Below the pieces are notes generated by a model. The model was not told the origin of the DNA. It did not search any database and worked only from the letters and a program-made list of their open reading frames with translations. DNA of 64,000 nt from NCBI RefSeq assembly GCF_049651025.1, contig NZ_JBASBH010000106.1, positions 62,001 through 126,000 of the forward strand, given 5' to 3'. A program made the position numbers and the translations under genes. This stretch comes from Parvibaculum sp049651025. Lineage in GTDB: Bacteria; Pseudomonadota; Alphaproteobacteria; Parvibaculales; Parvibaculaceae. Shown here piece by piece: positions 34,422 through 42,396 of the stretch. Numbering within the stretch: the first letter of the stretch is position 1; every line of letters starts with the position of its first letter.

Positions 34422-34967
34422 ATGACCACTCGCCCCCGCGACATTCTCGATTTCTGGTTCGGCGCGGGCCCCGACAAATGGTTTGCCAAGGACGACGCCT
34501 TCGACGCCGAGATCAAGCGTCGTTTCAGCGTCGCGCATGGCGAGGCGGTGTCGGGCAAGCTCGATGAATGGCTGCGCGATGCGCAAGGCGCGCTCGCGCT
34601 CGTCATTCTCCTCGACCAGTTCTCGCGCAATCTCTTTCGCAACGATCATCGCGCCTGGGTGCAGGATGCGCAGGCGCTGGCCGTGGCGCGCGAGGCGATC
34701 CGCCGCCGCTTCGATGTCGAGGTGCCGGTGACGATCCGCAAATGGTTCTACATGCCCTTCATGCATTCCGAGGAGATGGAAGCGCAGACCGAGGGGCTTG
34801 CCTATTTCGCGACGCGGCTCGACGAGGTCGAGACGCTGAAATGGGCGGAGGAGCATGCCGACATCATCCGCCGCTTCGGGCGCTACCCGCATCGCAACGC
34901 CATACTCGGGCGGCGTTCGACGCCCGATGAGCAGAATTTTCTCGATGCGGGCGGGTTTGCGGGCTGA
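34422..34967 (+). CDS. DUF924 family protein
   Basis: 181 residues, all-helical (TPR-like). ILDFWFGAGPDKWF at the N-terminus, LVILLDQFSRNLFRND and FMPFMHSEEMEAQ in the middle, and YPHRNAILGRRSTPDE near the end are the DUF924 signatures. The family is widespread and of unknown function. GAGGA precedes ATG 34422. It lies just after the palindromic repeat and is followed by a 190-base gap holding an IHF site and sigma-54 promoter. Confidence 0.9.
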   Translation: MTTRPRDILDFWFGAGPDKWFAKDDAFDAEIKRRFSVAHGEAVSGKLDEWLRDAQGALALVILLDQFSRNLFRNDHRAWVQDAQALAVAREAIRRRFDVEVPVTIRKWFYMPFMHSEEMEAQTEGLAYFATRLDEVETLKWAEEHADIIRRFGRYPHRNAILGRRSTPDEQNFLDAGGFAG

Positions 34968-35064
34968 TCGAGCCGCATCACTAGGAAATTTTGGCTGCCG
35001 GTGTGATTGAGTATCGGGAAAGCTTTGCCGCCCTCACCGCGCACTCGTTAATGCCCGCCCCCCC

Positions 35065-35077
35065 TAACTCATTGATT
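35065..35077 (-). promoter_or_regulatory. Candidate IHF-binding site
   Basis: On the minus strand the 13 bases read AATCAATGAGTTA, a full match to WATCAANNNNTTR. It lies about 28-40 bases upstream of the -24 element of the sigma-54 promoter, the usual place for IHF to bend DNA toward an enhancer-bound activator. Confidence 0.6.
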
Positions 35078-35104
35078 TATAACGGCATCATCTGGCTTTC
35101 GCAG

Positions 35105-35119
35105 TGGCACGGGCATTGC
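35105..35119 (+). promoter_or_regulatory. Sigma-54 (RpoN) promoter of the small gene
   Basis: TGGCACG-GGCA-TTGC is a full match to the -24/-12 consensus, with 12 bases between the GG (35106) and the GC (35118). Transcription would start near 35131, about 30 bases before the ATG at 35161. It needs an enhancer-binding activator; its upstream site was not identified. Confidence 0.75.
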
Positions 35120-35160
35120 GAAGGCATGTGCAGACCCATTCTGGCTGGAGACTGCACCCG

Positions 35161-35367
35161 ATGATGACCGATAACGAACTCAACCTGCTCGCCGCCTATA
35201 TGGTCGATACGCATGGGCGCAAGGCGCTCCATTATGCGGATACGGCGGTGGAGGAGCTTGAGCAGATCGGTGAGCGGTTGCGGGCCGATGCGTGGCGCTC
35301 TCTGCGCGGCGTCGTGCTCGACATGGTCGAGGGCCGCCGCAGCAAGGCGGGCAATGTGCTGCACTGA
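35161..35367 (+). CDS. Small hypothetical protein under sigma-54 control
   Basis: 68 residues, not recognised. It is predicted to be helical (ELNLLAAYMVDTHGRKALHY; AVEELEQIGERL), without membrane segment, signal peptide or Cys; roughly neutral with a basic end. ATG 35161 is the likely start, with ATG 35164 possible; GGAG lies about ten bases upstream. A consensus sigma-54 promoter with IHF site lies just before it and a strong terminator just after it, so it forms a single-gene regulated transcript of about 290 bases. That marks it as real and conditionally expressed, perhaps for nitrogen, motility or stress; the sequence does not say which. Confidence 0.8.
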   Translation: MMTDNELNLLAAYMVDTHGRKALHYADTAVEELEQIGERLRADAWRSLRGVVLDMVEGRRSKAGNVLH

Positions 35368-35393
35368 ATATCTGCCCATTGACGCCAAGTCAG

Positions 35394-35418
35394 AAACGCC
35401 CCGCTTGCGGGGCGTTTT
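35394..35418 (+). terminator. Rho-independent terminator
   Basis: Eleven-base stem AAACGCCCCGC/GCGGGGCGTTT with loop TT, followed by T and TCATTT. It ends the small-gene transcript. Confidence 0.88.
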
Positions 35419-35491
35419 CATTTGCGGCTTTGCCTCTACATGCTGTGCCGGTAATACTTCCCCCAATAATAAATCAGGGAGATGACGACCA

Positions 35492-36427
35492 ATGGCACTC
35501 GATCCGCAGGCAAAAGGACTTCTCGACGCGATGGCCGCAAATCCGGCCCCCCGGATTATGGACCTGCCCGTGGAGCAGGGTCGCGAAATGTATCGCGGCA
35601 TTGCGGCGACGCTCGACGTGCAGGGCGTGCCGATCGGCAAGACCGAGGACCGGACGATTCCGGGGCCTGCCGGCGAAATTCCGGTGCGCATCTATACGCC
35701 GGTCGCCGCGGGCGGCGATGCGCTTCCCGTTCTCGTCTATTTTCATGGCGGCGGCTGGGTCATCGGCGATCTTGAAACGCATGACGCGCTTTGCCGCTCC
35801 TTTGCCAATGAAGCGGGCTGCAAGGTCGTCGCGGTCGATTATCGCCTTGCGCCCGAGCACAGGTTTCCGGCGGCGGCGGACGATTCATTCGCAGCGGTCA
35901 AATGGGTCGAGGCCAATGCCGCCGAGATCGGTGTCGATGCAACGCGCATCGCGGTTGCGGGAGACAGCGCGGGCGGCAATCTCGCCGCCGTCGTGTCCCA
36001 GCTCGCGCGTGATGCGAAGGGCCCGCAGATCGCTTTCCAGCTTCTGATCTATCCGGTCACGGATACGAATACCGACACGGCTTCCTATCGCGACAATGCC
36101 ACGGGCTATTTCCTTGAGCGCGACGGCATGAACTGGTTCTTCGATCATTATCTCGGAGATGGCGACCGCAACGATCCGCGCATTGCGCCGTTGAAGGCCG
36201 CGTCGCTTGCCGGTCTGCCGCGCGCTTACGTCATCACGGCGGGTTTCGATCCGCTGCGCGACGAGGGCCGTGCCTATGCCGATGCGCTGAAGGCCGCCGG
36301 CGTTCCGACCGAGCATGTGAATTATGAAGGCATGATCCACGGCTTCTTCAATCTGCGTGGCGCATTCGACGTCGCCCGCGATGCGGTGAAGTCTGCAGCG
36401 AAGGCGCTGAAGGAAGCTCTGGCATGA
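35492..36427 (+). CDS. Alpha/beta-hydrolase of the HSL (lipase/esterase) family
   Basis: 311 residues. YFHGGGWVIGD forms the HGGG oxyanion hole of hormone-sensitive-lipase-type esterases. VAGDSAGGNLAA carries the nucleophilic Ser, FDPLRDEG the Asp and MIHGFFNLRG the His. No signal peptide, so cytoplasmic. It likely releases acids from short or medium esters for the ligase gene that it overlaps by four bases (ATGA at 36424), which supports a joint pathway. Confidence 0.92.
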   Translation: MALDPQAKGLLDAMAANPAPRIMDLPVEQGREMYRGIAATLDVQGVPIGKTEDRTIPGPAGEIPVRIYTPVAAGGDALPVLVYFHGGGWVIGDLETHDALCRSFANEAGCKVVAVDYRLAPEHRFPAAADDSFAAVKWVEANAAEIGVDATRIAVAGDSAGGNLAAVVSQLARDAKGPQIAFQLLIYPVTDTNTDTASYRDNATGYFLERDGMNWFFDHYLGDGDRNDPRIAPLKAASLAGLPRAYVITAGFDPLRDEGRAYADALKAAGVPTEHVNYEGMIHGFFNLRGAFDVARDAVKSAAKALKEALA

Positions 36428-38025
36428 GGCCTGCGCTTCGCAATCCGGCTGTCCATCCCTTTTCAGGGATGGACGTGCCGCATCTCCTTGCAACACATGC
36501 TGCTGCGCGCCCGAACCATCCGTTCCTGATCTGGGAGCCATTCGAGGGCGCGTCGCGCACCTGGTCCTACGCGCAATTTGCCGACGACACGGCGCGCGTT
36601 GCGGCGGGCCTCAAGGCGCGTGGCGTGAAGCAGGGCGAGCGCGTGCTCGTTCATCTCGACAATTGCCCCGAAACGATCATCGCCTGGTATGCCTGCGCGC
36701 GTCTCGGCGCGGTCGCGGTCACGACCAATGCGCGATCCGTTGCCGATGAGCTGACTTATTTTTCGGATCATGCCGCTGTCGTTGGCGCGATCACGCAGCC
36801 GAAATTTGCCGAGCTTGTGGCTTCGAGCTGCAGGGCGATCAAGTGGCTTGCGATTACCGAGACGGATAATGGTGCGCCTGCCGAAAGCGCCGAGCGCCCG
36901 CAAGGTTCGGAAAGCTTCGCCGCGCTTTACGGCGATGCGAGCGCCGCGCCGATGCGCCCCGCCGATCCGGACGCCAATGTCGGCGTTCAATATACGTCCG
37001 GCACAACGTCGCGCCCGAAGGGCGTCGTCTGGACGCATGCGAATGCGCTGTGGGGGGCCAAGCTCTGCGCGATGCATGAAGACCTGCGGCCCGACGATGT
37101 GCATCTCGTCTACCTGCCGCTTTTTCATACCAATGCGCAGGCCTATTCCGTTCTCTCAACGCTCTGGGTCGGCGGCACGATTGTCGTGCAGCCGCGTTTC
37201 TCCGCCTCGCGCTTCTGGGATGTGTCGCTGAAGCATCGCTGCACATGGACATCGATGGTGCCCTTCTGCCTCAAGGCGCTGATGGAGCACGCCGTACCGG
37301 AGAAGCATTTCTATCGCCTCTGGGGCAATGGCGTTGCGAGCCTGCCGACCGACGCGCATTTCCGCGTTCGCACCATCGGCTGGTGGGGCATGACGGAGAC
37401 GATCACGCATGGCATCGTCAGCGACGTCAATGTGCCTGCGCCGCCGATGAGCATCGGCAAGCCGTCGCCTGCTTACGAGATTGCAATCGTCAATGATGAC
37501 GGCACGCCGACGGCGGTCGGCGAAACAGGCGGTCTGCTCATTCGCGGCATTCCCGGCCTTTCGCTCTTCAAGGAATATCTCAATAACCCGGAAGCGACGG
37601 AGTCGAGCTTTGATGAGAGAGGCTTCTTCATCACTGGCGACCGCGTGCAGCTTCTCGCAGACGGCTATATCCGCTTTGCCGATCGCGACAAGGATATGCT
37701 GAAAGTCGGCGGCGAGAATGTTGCGGCATCCGAGATCGAGCGCGTCGTGATGACGGTGCCGGGCATTGCCGAATGCGCCGTCGTTGCGCGCAAGGACAAG
37801 ATGCTCGACGAGGTGCCTGTCGCCTTCCTGCTCGTTCCGGGCGGAGAAGCGGCTGCGGCGAAAGACCTCAAGGAGCAGGTGATGGCTGCCTGTCGCAATG
37901 GCCTTGCTGATTTCAAGCGTCCGCGCGACATTCGTATTGTCGCGGAGTTGCCGCGTTCGACACTCGAAAAAATCGCCAAGGCTGAGCTTCGCAAGATCGT
38001 CGAGGCAGAGGCCGAGGGCAAATAG
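36424..38025 (+). CDS. AMP-dependent acyl-CoA ligase
   Basis: 533 residues, ANL ligase. VQYTSGTTSRPKGV is the P-loop, WWGMTETITHG the substrate motif, and TLEKIAKAELRK near the end keeps the catalytic Lys. It looks like the CaiC/crotonobetaine-type or cyclohexanecarboxylate-type branch, but the acid cannot be told. Translationally coupled to the upstream esterase, so ester hydrolysis followed by CoA activation is a natural reading. The SulP transporter begins 33 bases downstream. Confidence 0.9.
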   Translation: MRPALRNPAVHPFSGMDVPHLLATHAAARPNHPFLIWEPFEGASRTWSYAQFADDTARVAAGLKARGVKQGERVLVHLDNCPETIIAWYACARLGAVAVTTNARSVADELTYFSDHAAVVGAITQPKFAELVASSCRAIKWLAITETDNGAPAESAERPQGSESFAALYGDASAAPMRPADPDANVGVQYTSGTTSRPKGVVWTHANALWGAKLCAMHEDLRPDDVHLVYLPLFHTNAQAYSVLSTLWVGGTIVVQPRFSASRFWDVSLKHRCTWTSMVPFCLKALMEHAVPEKHFYRLWGNGVASLPTDAHFRVRTIGWWGMTETITHGIVSDVNVPAPPMSIGKPSPAYEIAIVNDDGTPTAVGETGGLLIRGIPGLSLFKEYLNNPEATESSFDERGFFITGDRVQLLADGYIRFADRDKDMLKVGGENVAASEIERVVMTVPGIAECAVVARKDKMLDEVPVAFLLVPGGEAAAAKDLKEQVMAACRNGLADFKRPRDIRIVAELPRSTLEKIAKAELRKIVEAEAEGK

Positions 38026-38058
38026 GCTCCCGTTGCGGCGGGAGTGAGGGTTCGTCTC

Positions 38059-39759
38059 ATGTCTCTTGCCTCTCGTACTGAAACCAGTCCCTGGGCTCTC
38101 TTCGTGCCGAAGCTCGTCACCGTGCTTGGTGAAGGCTATGGCCCGAAGGAGTTTCGCCACGACTTCATTGCGGGCCTGACGGTCGCCATCGTTGCGCTGC
38201 CGCTTGCCATGGCGCTGGCCATTGCGAGCGGCGCGACACCGGACAAGGGCATCATCACAGCCGTTGTCGCCGGTTTTCTCATCTCGGCGCTTGGCGGCTC
38301 GCGGTTTCAGATCGGCGGGCCGACCGGCGCCTTCGTCGTCGTCGTCTTCAACGTCATTGCAAAACACGGCTATGACGGGCTCGTGCTCGCAACGCTGATG
38401 GCAGGCTTGATGCTGATCGCTGCAGGGCTCTTCCGCGTCGGCACTTTCATCAAATATATGCCGCAGCCCGTCATCACGGGTTTCACCGCGGGCATCGCCG
38501 TCATCATCGCGTCGAGCCAGATCAAGGATTTCTTCGGTCTGGCGGTCGAGAATGTTCCCGCTGAATTCTTTCCCAAGCTTGAGGTGCTGGGCCTCGCCCT
38601 GCCCAGTTTGCACCTCGGCACGCTTGGCGTAGGCGCGGGGGCGCTTGCGGTCATATTGCTTTTGCGGCGCTATCGTCCGAGCTGGCCGGGTTTTCTCATC
38701 GCGGTCGTACTCGCCTCTGTTGCCGTGTGGCTGTTCCAGATTTCGACCGACACCATCGGCTCGCGCTTCGTCGGTCTTGAGCCGAGCTTCGCGCTCCCCG
38801 CCTTTCCCGAAGTCAGCTTCGCGCGCATCACCGAGCTTTTCCCGAGCGCCTTCACCATCGCCTTTCTGGCAGGCGTAGAGTCGCTCCTCTCCGCGCTTGT
38901 TGCCGACAGCATGACGGGACGGCGGCATCGTTCGAACTGCGAGCTTGTCGCCCAGGGTGTTGCCAATTGCGCGTCCGCTCTTGTCGGCGGATTGCCTGCG
39001 ACCGGCGCGATTGCACGCACCGCGACCAATATCCGTTCCGGCGCGAAGAGCCCCATAGCAGGCATTCTTCACGCCGTATTCCTTCTCGCCTTCATGCTGG
39101 TCGCCTGGCCGCTCACGGCTTACATCCCGCTCGCCGCGCTTGCCGCCGTGCTTGTCGTCGTTGCGTGGAACATGAGCGAGATCGACCGCTTCCGGAATCT
39201 GATGAAGGCGCCATTCGGCGACCGCATGGTTCTGCTCATCACCTTCGGGCTCACCGTCGTCGTCGATCTCACCGTGGCCATCGAGGTCGGCGTCATGCTC
39301 GCCGCCGTTCTCTTCATGCATCGCATGTCCGAAGCGGTCGAGGTGCAGGCGCATCTCAAACTCATCGACGAGGATGTGAGCGACGATGCGCCGCGCGGCG
39401 ATGTCGATCCGTTTGGCGAACATGAATTGCCGCCGGGCGTCGTTGCGAGTTTCATCAACGGGCCGTTCTTCTTCGGCGTCGCCATGCGCCTCGGCGAGGT
39501 TCTCGACCGGACGGGGCCTGTCTCGAAGGTCTTCATTCTGAGCCTGCGCGACGTGCCGCTTGTCGATGGCTCAGGCGCGAGCGCCATCCTGACCTTGCTC
39601 GAGCGTTGTCATCGCAATGGCACGCAGGTCATCATCAGCGGCGTTCAGGCGCAGCCGAAGAAGGTTCTGACCGATATGGGCATGTTCGACGACCCGCATG
39701 TCATGGTCGTCGCCGACTTCGATACAGCGCTGGCAAAATCGCGCGAGCTTGTCGCCTGA
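38059..39759 (+). CDS. SulP family anion transporter with STAS domain
   Basis: 566 residues. About 12 membrane segments (HDFIAGLTVAIVALPLAMALA is the SulP signature; GVESLLSALVADSMTGRRH is the second core motif), then a cytoplasmic STAS domain from about residue 450, with the DVPLVDGSGASAIL phospho-site-like loop. SulP carriers move sulfate, bicarbonate or dicarboxylates. GAGGG eight bases before ATG 38059 favours this over GTG 38044. Its TGA stop directly abuts the stop of the convergent AGPS-like gene. Confidence 0.9.
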   Translation: MSLASRTETSPWALFVPKLVTVLGEGYGPKEFRHDFIAGLTVAIVALPLAMALAIASGATPDKGIITAVVAGFLISALGGSRFQIGGPTGAFVVVVFNVIAKHGYDGLVLATLMAGLMLIAAGLFRVGTFIKYMPQPVITGFTAGIAVIIASSQIKDFFGLAVENVPAEFFPKLEVLGLALPSLHLGTLGVGAGALAVILLLRRYRPSWPGFLIAVVLASVAVWLFQISTDTIGSRFVGLEPSFALPAFPEVSFARITELFPSAFTIAFLAGVESLLSALVADSMTGRRHRSNCELVAQGVANCASALVGGLPATGAIARTATNIRSGAKSPIAGILHAVFLLAFMLVAWPLTAYIPLAALAAVLVVVAWNMSEIDRFRNLMKAPFGDRMVLLITFGLTVVVDLTVAIEVGVMLAAVLFMHRMSEAVEVQAHLKLIDEDVSDDAPRGDVDPFGEHELPPGVVASFINGPFFFGVAMRLGEVLDRTGPVSKVFILSLRDVPLVDGSGASAILTLLERCHRNGTQVIISGVQAQPKKVLTDMGMFDDPHVMVVADFDTALAKSRELVA

Positions 39760-41433
39760 TCAACCGAGCAGCTTGCCGGGGTTCATCACGCCCTTGGGGT
39801 CCATCTCGCGCTTGATGCTTTTCATAAGCTCAAAGCCGATTGCGCCTTTTTCTTCCGCGAGCCACGGCACATGGTCCATGCCGACGCCGTGGTGATGGCT
39901 GATCGTGCCGCGATTTTCGAGGATCGCATCGGAGGCCGCGCGCTTGATCGCCTGCCATTGCGCGACCTCGCGGTCGAGCTGGCGCGGAAAGATGAAAGTG
40001 AAATAAAGGCTCGCCCCGTCTGGATAGGAATGGCTCACATGGGTCATCACGATGCCGCGCCCGCCGGGCTCGGGCAGGTTTGCCTCAATCGCCTTTTCAA
40101 TCGCGCTCGCCACAGCATCTTTCAGCGTTGCGATGTTCGACCAGCGCGTCGATGTTTCCAGCGTGTCGAGGCCGAGCCCATGATCGAGCATCGGATCGCG
40201 CATATGGGGCGAGCCGAAGCGGCCGTGATACCAGCGTTGGCCGGGGCCTGTGCCGAGCTTCATCGCGCCGAGCGATTTGCAGATTGCTTCCGTGCGTGCC
40301 TGCGCCCAGGCCACCGTCTCGCCATCGCCTTCATGGCCGATCAGCATCAGGCAGGGCGCATCGTTGAAGCCGCGAAAGCGCAGATAGGCCTGCTGCAGGC
40401 GGGCCTTGAGGCTCGTCGGTGATGTCGTCGAGGAAGCGGCCTGAAAGAAATGCGTTTCCGGCGCATCGGAGAGGCGCACCATGGCGACGGGAATTTCGGC
40501 GTGGTTGATGCGCCGCGCCGCTTCGACGCCAGAGGTAAAATCCTTGAAGAGATAGCCGCGATAATCCTTGAGCGCCGGTATCTCGTGGATCTTCACGGTC
40601 GCTTCGCAGATGACGCCGAGCGTGCCTTCCGAGCCTGCGACGAGCTGGTTGAGGTTGGGCCCTGCCGCGGAAGCGGGCGTCGCTTCGGTGGTCCAGAAGC
40701 CTTTGGGCGTTGCGAGCTTTGCCGAGACGAGCCACTTTTCCGCTTTGCCATAGCGGTTCGATTGCTGGCCCGCGCCGCGCGCCGCGATCCAGCCGCCAAG
40801 CGTCGAATATTCAAAGCTTTGCGGATAATGCGCCAGCGTCACGCCATGTTTCTGCAAGGCTTGCTCAAGCGCCGGGCCGTAAATGCCCGCTTCGATGGTT
40901 GCCGTCATGGCGACCTTGTCGATCTGGATCACGCGCGTCATCAGCGTCGTGTCGAGCGTGACGACAGCGCCGCCCAGCGATTTCGCCAGCGCATTGATGC
41001 CGCCGACAACGGACGAGCCGCCGCCATAGGGGATGAGCGTGATGTCTTCGTCGCTTGCAAGCTTGACGATGGCGAGCACTTCATCGGCGGAGCGGGGATA
41101 GACGATGGCATCGGGCGCCATGTCGAGCTTGCCCGCGCGCACATAAAGAAGGTCGTGATAGCTCTTGCCGCGCGCATGGAAGGCGCGCTCGTAATCGTCG
41201 ATCTTCACCTGATTGCCGCCGACGAGCTGGCGCAATTTGTCGAGCGTCTCCTCGGCCAGCCGGCAGGGCGCAAGTTTGATTTCGGAAAGCGGCTTTGCTG
41301 TCGTCGTCGGCAGGCGCGACATGCCGAGCGTTTCGCGTATCCATTCCCATTGCGACGCGCCTTCGGGCAAGGGGTTGTGCTGATTTGAAAGGCCCCAACC
41401 ATTCCAGCGAAGCGTTGTGCGGTCGATTGTCAT
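39760..41433 (-). CDS. Alkyl-DHAP synthase-like FAD oxidase/synthase
   Basis: 557 residues. FAD-binding-4 (VAO) flavoprotein with IPYGGGSSVVGG (residues 134-145) and the C-terminal cap. H513-H514-H515-G-V-G is the triple-His loop characteristic of alkylglycerone-phosphate synthase; lactate and glycolate oxidases lack this. LYFTFIF keeps the active-site Tyr region and RWNGWG at the start is also AGPS wording. AGPS swaps the acyl of acyl-DHAP for a fatty alcohol, the committed step of ether-lipid synthesis. It is 12 bases downstream of a lipid kinase that overlaps glpD. Confidence 0.83.
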   Translation of the reverse strand: MTIDRTTLRWNGWGLSNQHNPLPEGASQWEWIRETLGMSRLPTTTAKPLSEIKLAPCRLAEETLDKLRQLVGGNQVKIDDYERAFHARGKSYHDLLYVRAGKLDMAPDAIVYPRSADEVLAIVKLASDEDITLIPYGGGSSVVGGINALAKSLGGAVVTLDTTLMTRVIQIDKVAMTATIEAGIYGPALEQALQKHGVTLAHYPQSFEYSTLGGWIAARGAGQQSNRYGKAEKWLVSAKLATPKGFWTTEATPASAAGPNLNQLVAGSEGTLGVICEATVKIHEIPALKDYRGYLFKDFTSGVEAARRINHAEIPVAMVRLSDAPETHFFQAASSTTSPTSLKARLQQAYLRFRGFNDAPCLMLIGHEGDGETVAWAQARTEAICKSLGAMKLGTGPGQRWYHGRFGSPHMRDPMLDHGLGLDTLETSTRWSNIATLKDAVASAIEKAIEANLPEPGGRGIVMTHVSHSYPDGASLYFTFIFPRQLDREVAQWQAIKRAASDAILENRGTISHHHGVGMDHVPWLAEEKGAIGFELMKSIKREMDPKGVMNPGKLLG

Positions 41434-41445
41434 AGGTGAGCCTTT

Positions 41446-42396
41446 TCAGCAGCGGAGCGTTAATGCGGCGGGAAGAATGTCGAAGCGGGCAGGCAGGCGT
41501 CCGGGCGCTTCGCCATCCACGTCGAGAAGAACCATATCGTTGCCCGTCTGCGTCGCGGTGAGCGAGCGGGCGCGGAAGTGCATGACTTTTTCGTGTTCGA
41601 GATGCGTGCCGTCGCGCAATGACTTGTCGCCGGTCAGCATGTCCTTGAATGTCGTGTCGCGCATGATGACGATATCGAAATTGCCATCGTCGGGGACAGC
41701 ATCCGGCGCGATCTTCATGCCGCCGCCGAAGAATTTGCCATTGGCGACGGCGCAGACGCCGACATTGACGGTCTGGTCGAAGCCCGTATCGGCGGTGAGG
41801 CGCACGGGTTTCGACTTGTAGCGCCAGGCGGTTACGAGCGTCGCCCAGAGAAAGGCGAAGCTGCCGCCGAAAAGTTTTGAAAAGCGGGCGCGATTGACCG
41901 CGCGCACCACGGCGCCGGAAAGGCCGAAGCTTGCGATATTGTTGAAATAGCGCGTCGCCTCGCCGCCATCCTCATTGGTGAAGGTGAGGCGGCCGAGGTC
42001 GATCTGCCGCGTCGTCCCGCTGGCGATGCGCTTGATGCAGCCATCGAGATCTTCGGGCAGGTCGAAGGTCTTGCGGAAATCGCCGCCCGTGCCGGTGTTC
42101 AGGATTGCAAGATGGGCGTGCGGGTTGATCGCCACGCCATTTTCAAAAAAGCCGTTCACGACTTCGCTGATCGTGCCGTCGCCGCCGACTGCGATCACGA
42201 GTTGCGCGCCTTCCTTCAGCGCCTTGCGCGCAAGCTCGGCGGCAGGCAGGAAACGCGGCGTCGAATGCGATGTCGTGAAATGCGCGCGCACAGGGCCCAA
42301 TTCGCGTTCAAGCGCCTCCGCGATCAGCCGCCAGCCGCGGCCCGTTCGTCCGCCGCCGGAGCGCGGATTGACGATGGCGGCAACGTGTGGGGTCAT
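41446..42396 (-). CDS. Diacylglycerol kinase-family lipid kinase
   Basis: 316 residues. DAGK catalytic fold: IVNPRSGGGRTGR (nucleotide loop), VIAVGGDGTISEVVNG (GGDGT active site), ILNTGTGGDFRKTF, and the C-terminal beta-sandwich. YegS/DgkB-type kinases phosphorylate diacylglycerol or related lipids; sphingosine or 1-alkylglycerol kinases share the fold. It sits between glpD (four-base overlap) and the AGPS-like gene in one operon, which hints at phosphorylation of an alkyl- or diacylglycerol. Cytoplasmic or membrane-peripheral. Confidence 0.88.
   Translation of the reverse strand: MTPHVAAIVNPRSGGGRTGRGWRLIAEALERELGPVRAHFTTSHSTPRFLPAAELARKALKEGAQLVIAVGGDGTISEVVNGFFENGVAINPHAHLAILNTGTGGDFRKTFDLPEDLDGCIKRIASGTTRQIDLGRLTFTNEDGGEATRYFNNIASFGLSGAVVRAVNRARFSKLFGGSFAFLWATLVTAWRYKSKPVRLTADTGFDQTVNVGVCAVANGKFFGGGMKIAPDAVPDDGNFDIVIMRDTTFKDMLTGDKSLRDGTHLEHEKVMHFRARSLTATQTGNDMVLLDVDGEAPGRLPARFDILPAALTLRC

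Noticed and set aside
37156..39423. 755-codon open frame on the minus strand across an acyl-CoA ligase and the SulP gene
   Set aside because: Translation is dominated by Arg, Asp and His runs with no domain, and the opposite strand carries two clear family proteins. It is an antisense shadow common in GC-rich DNA.
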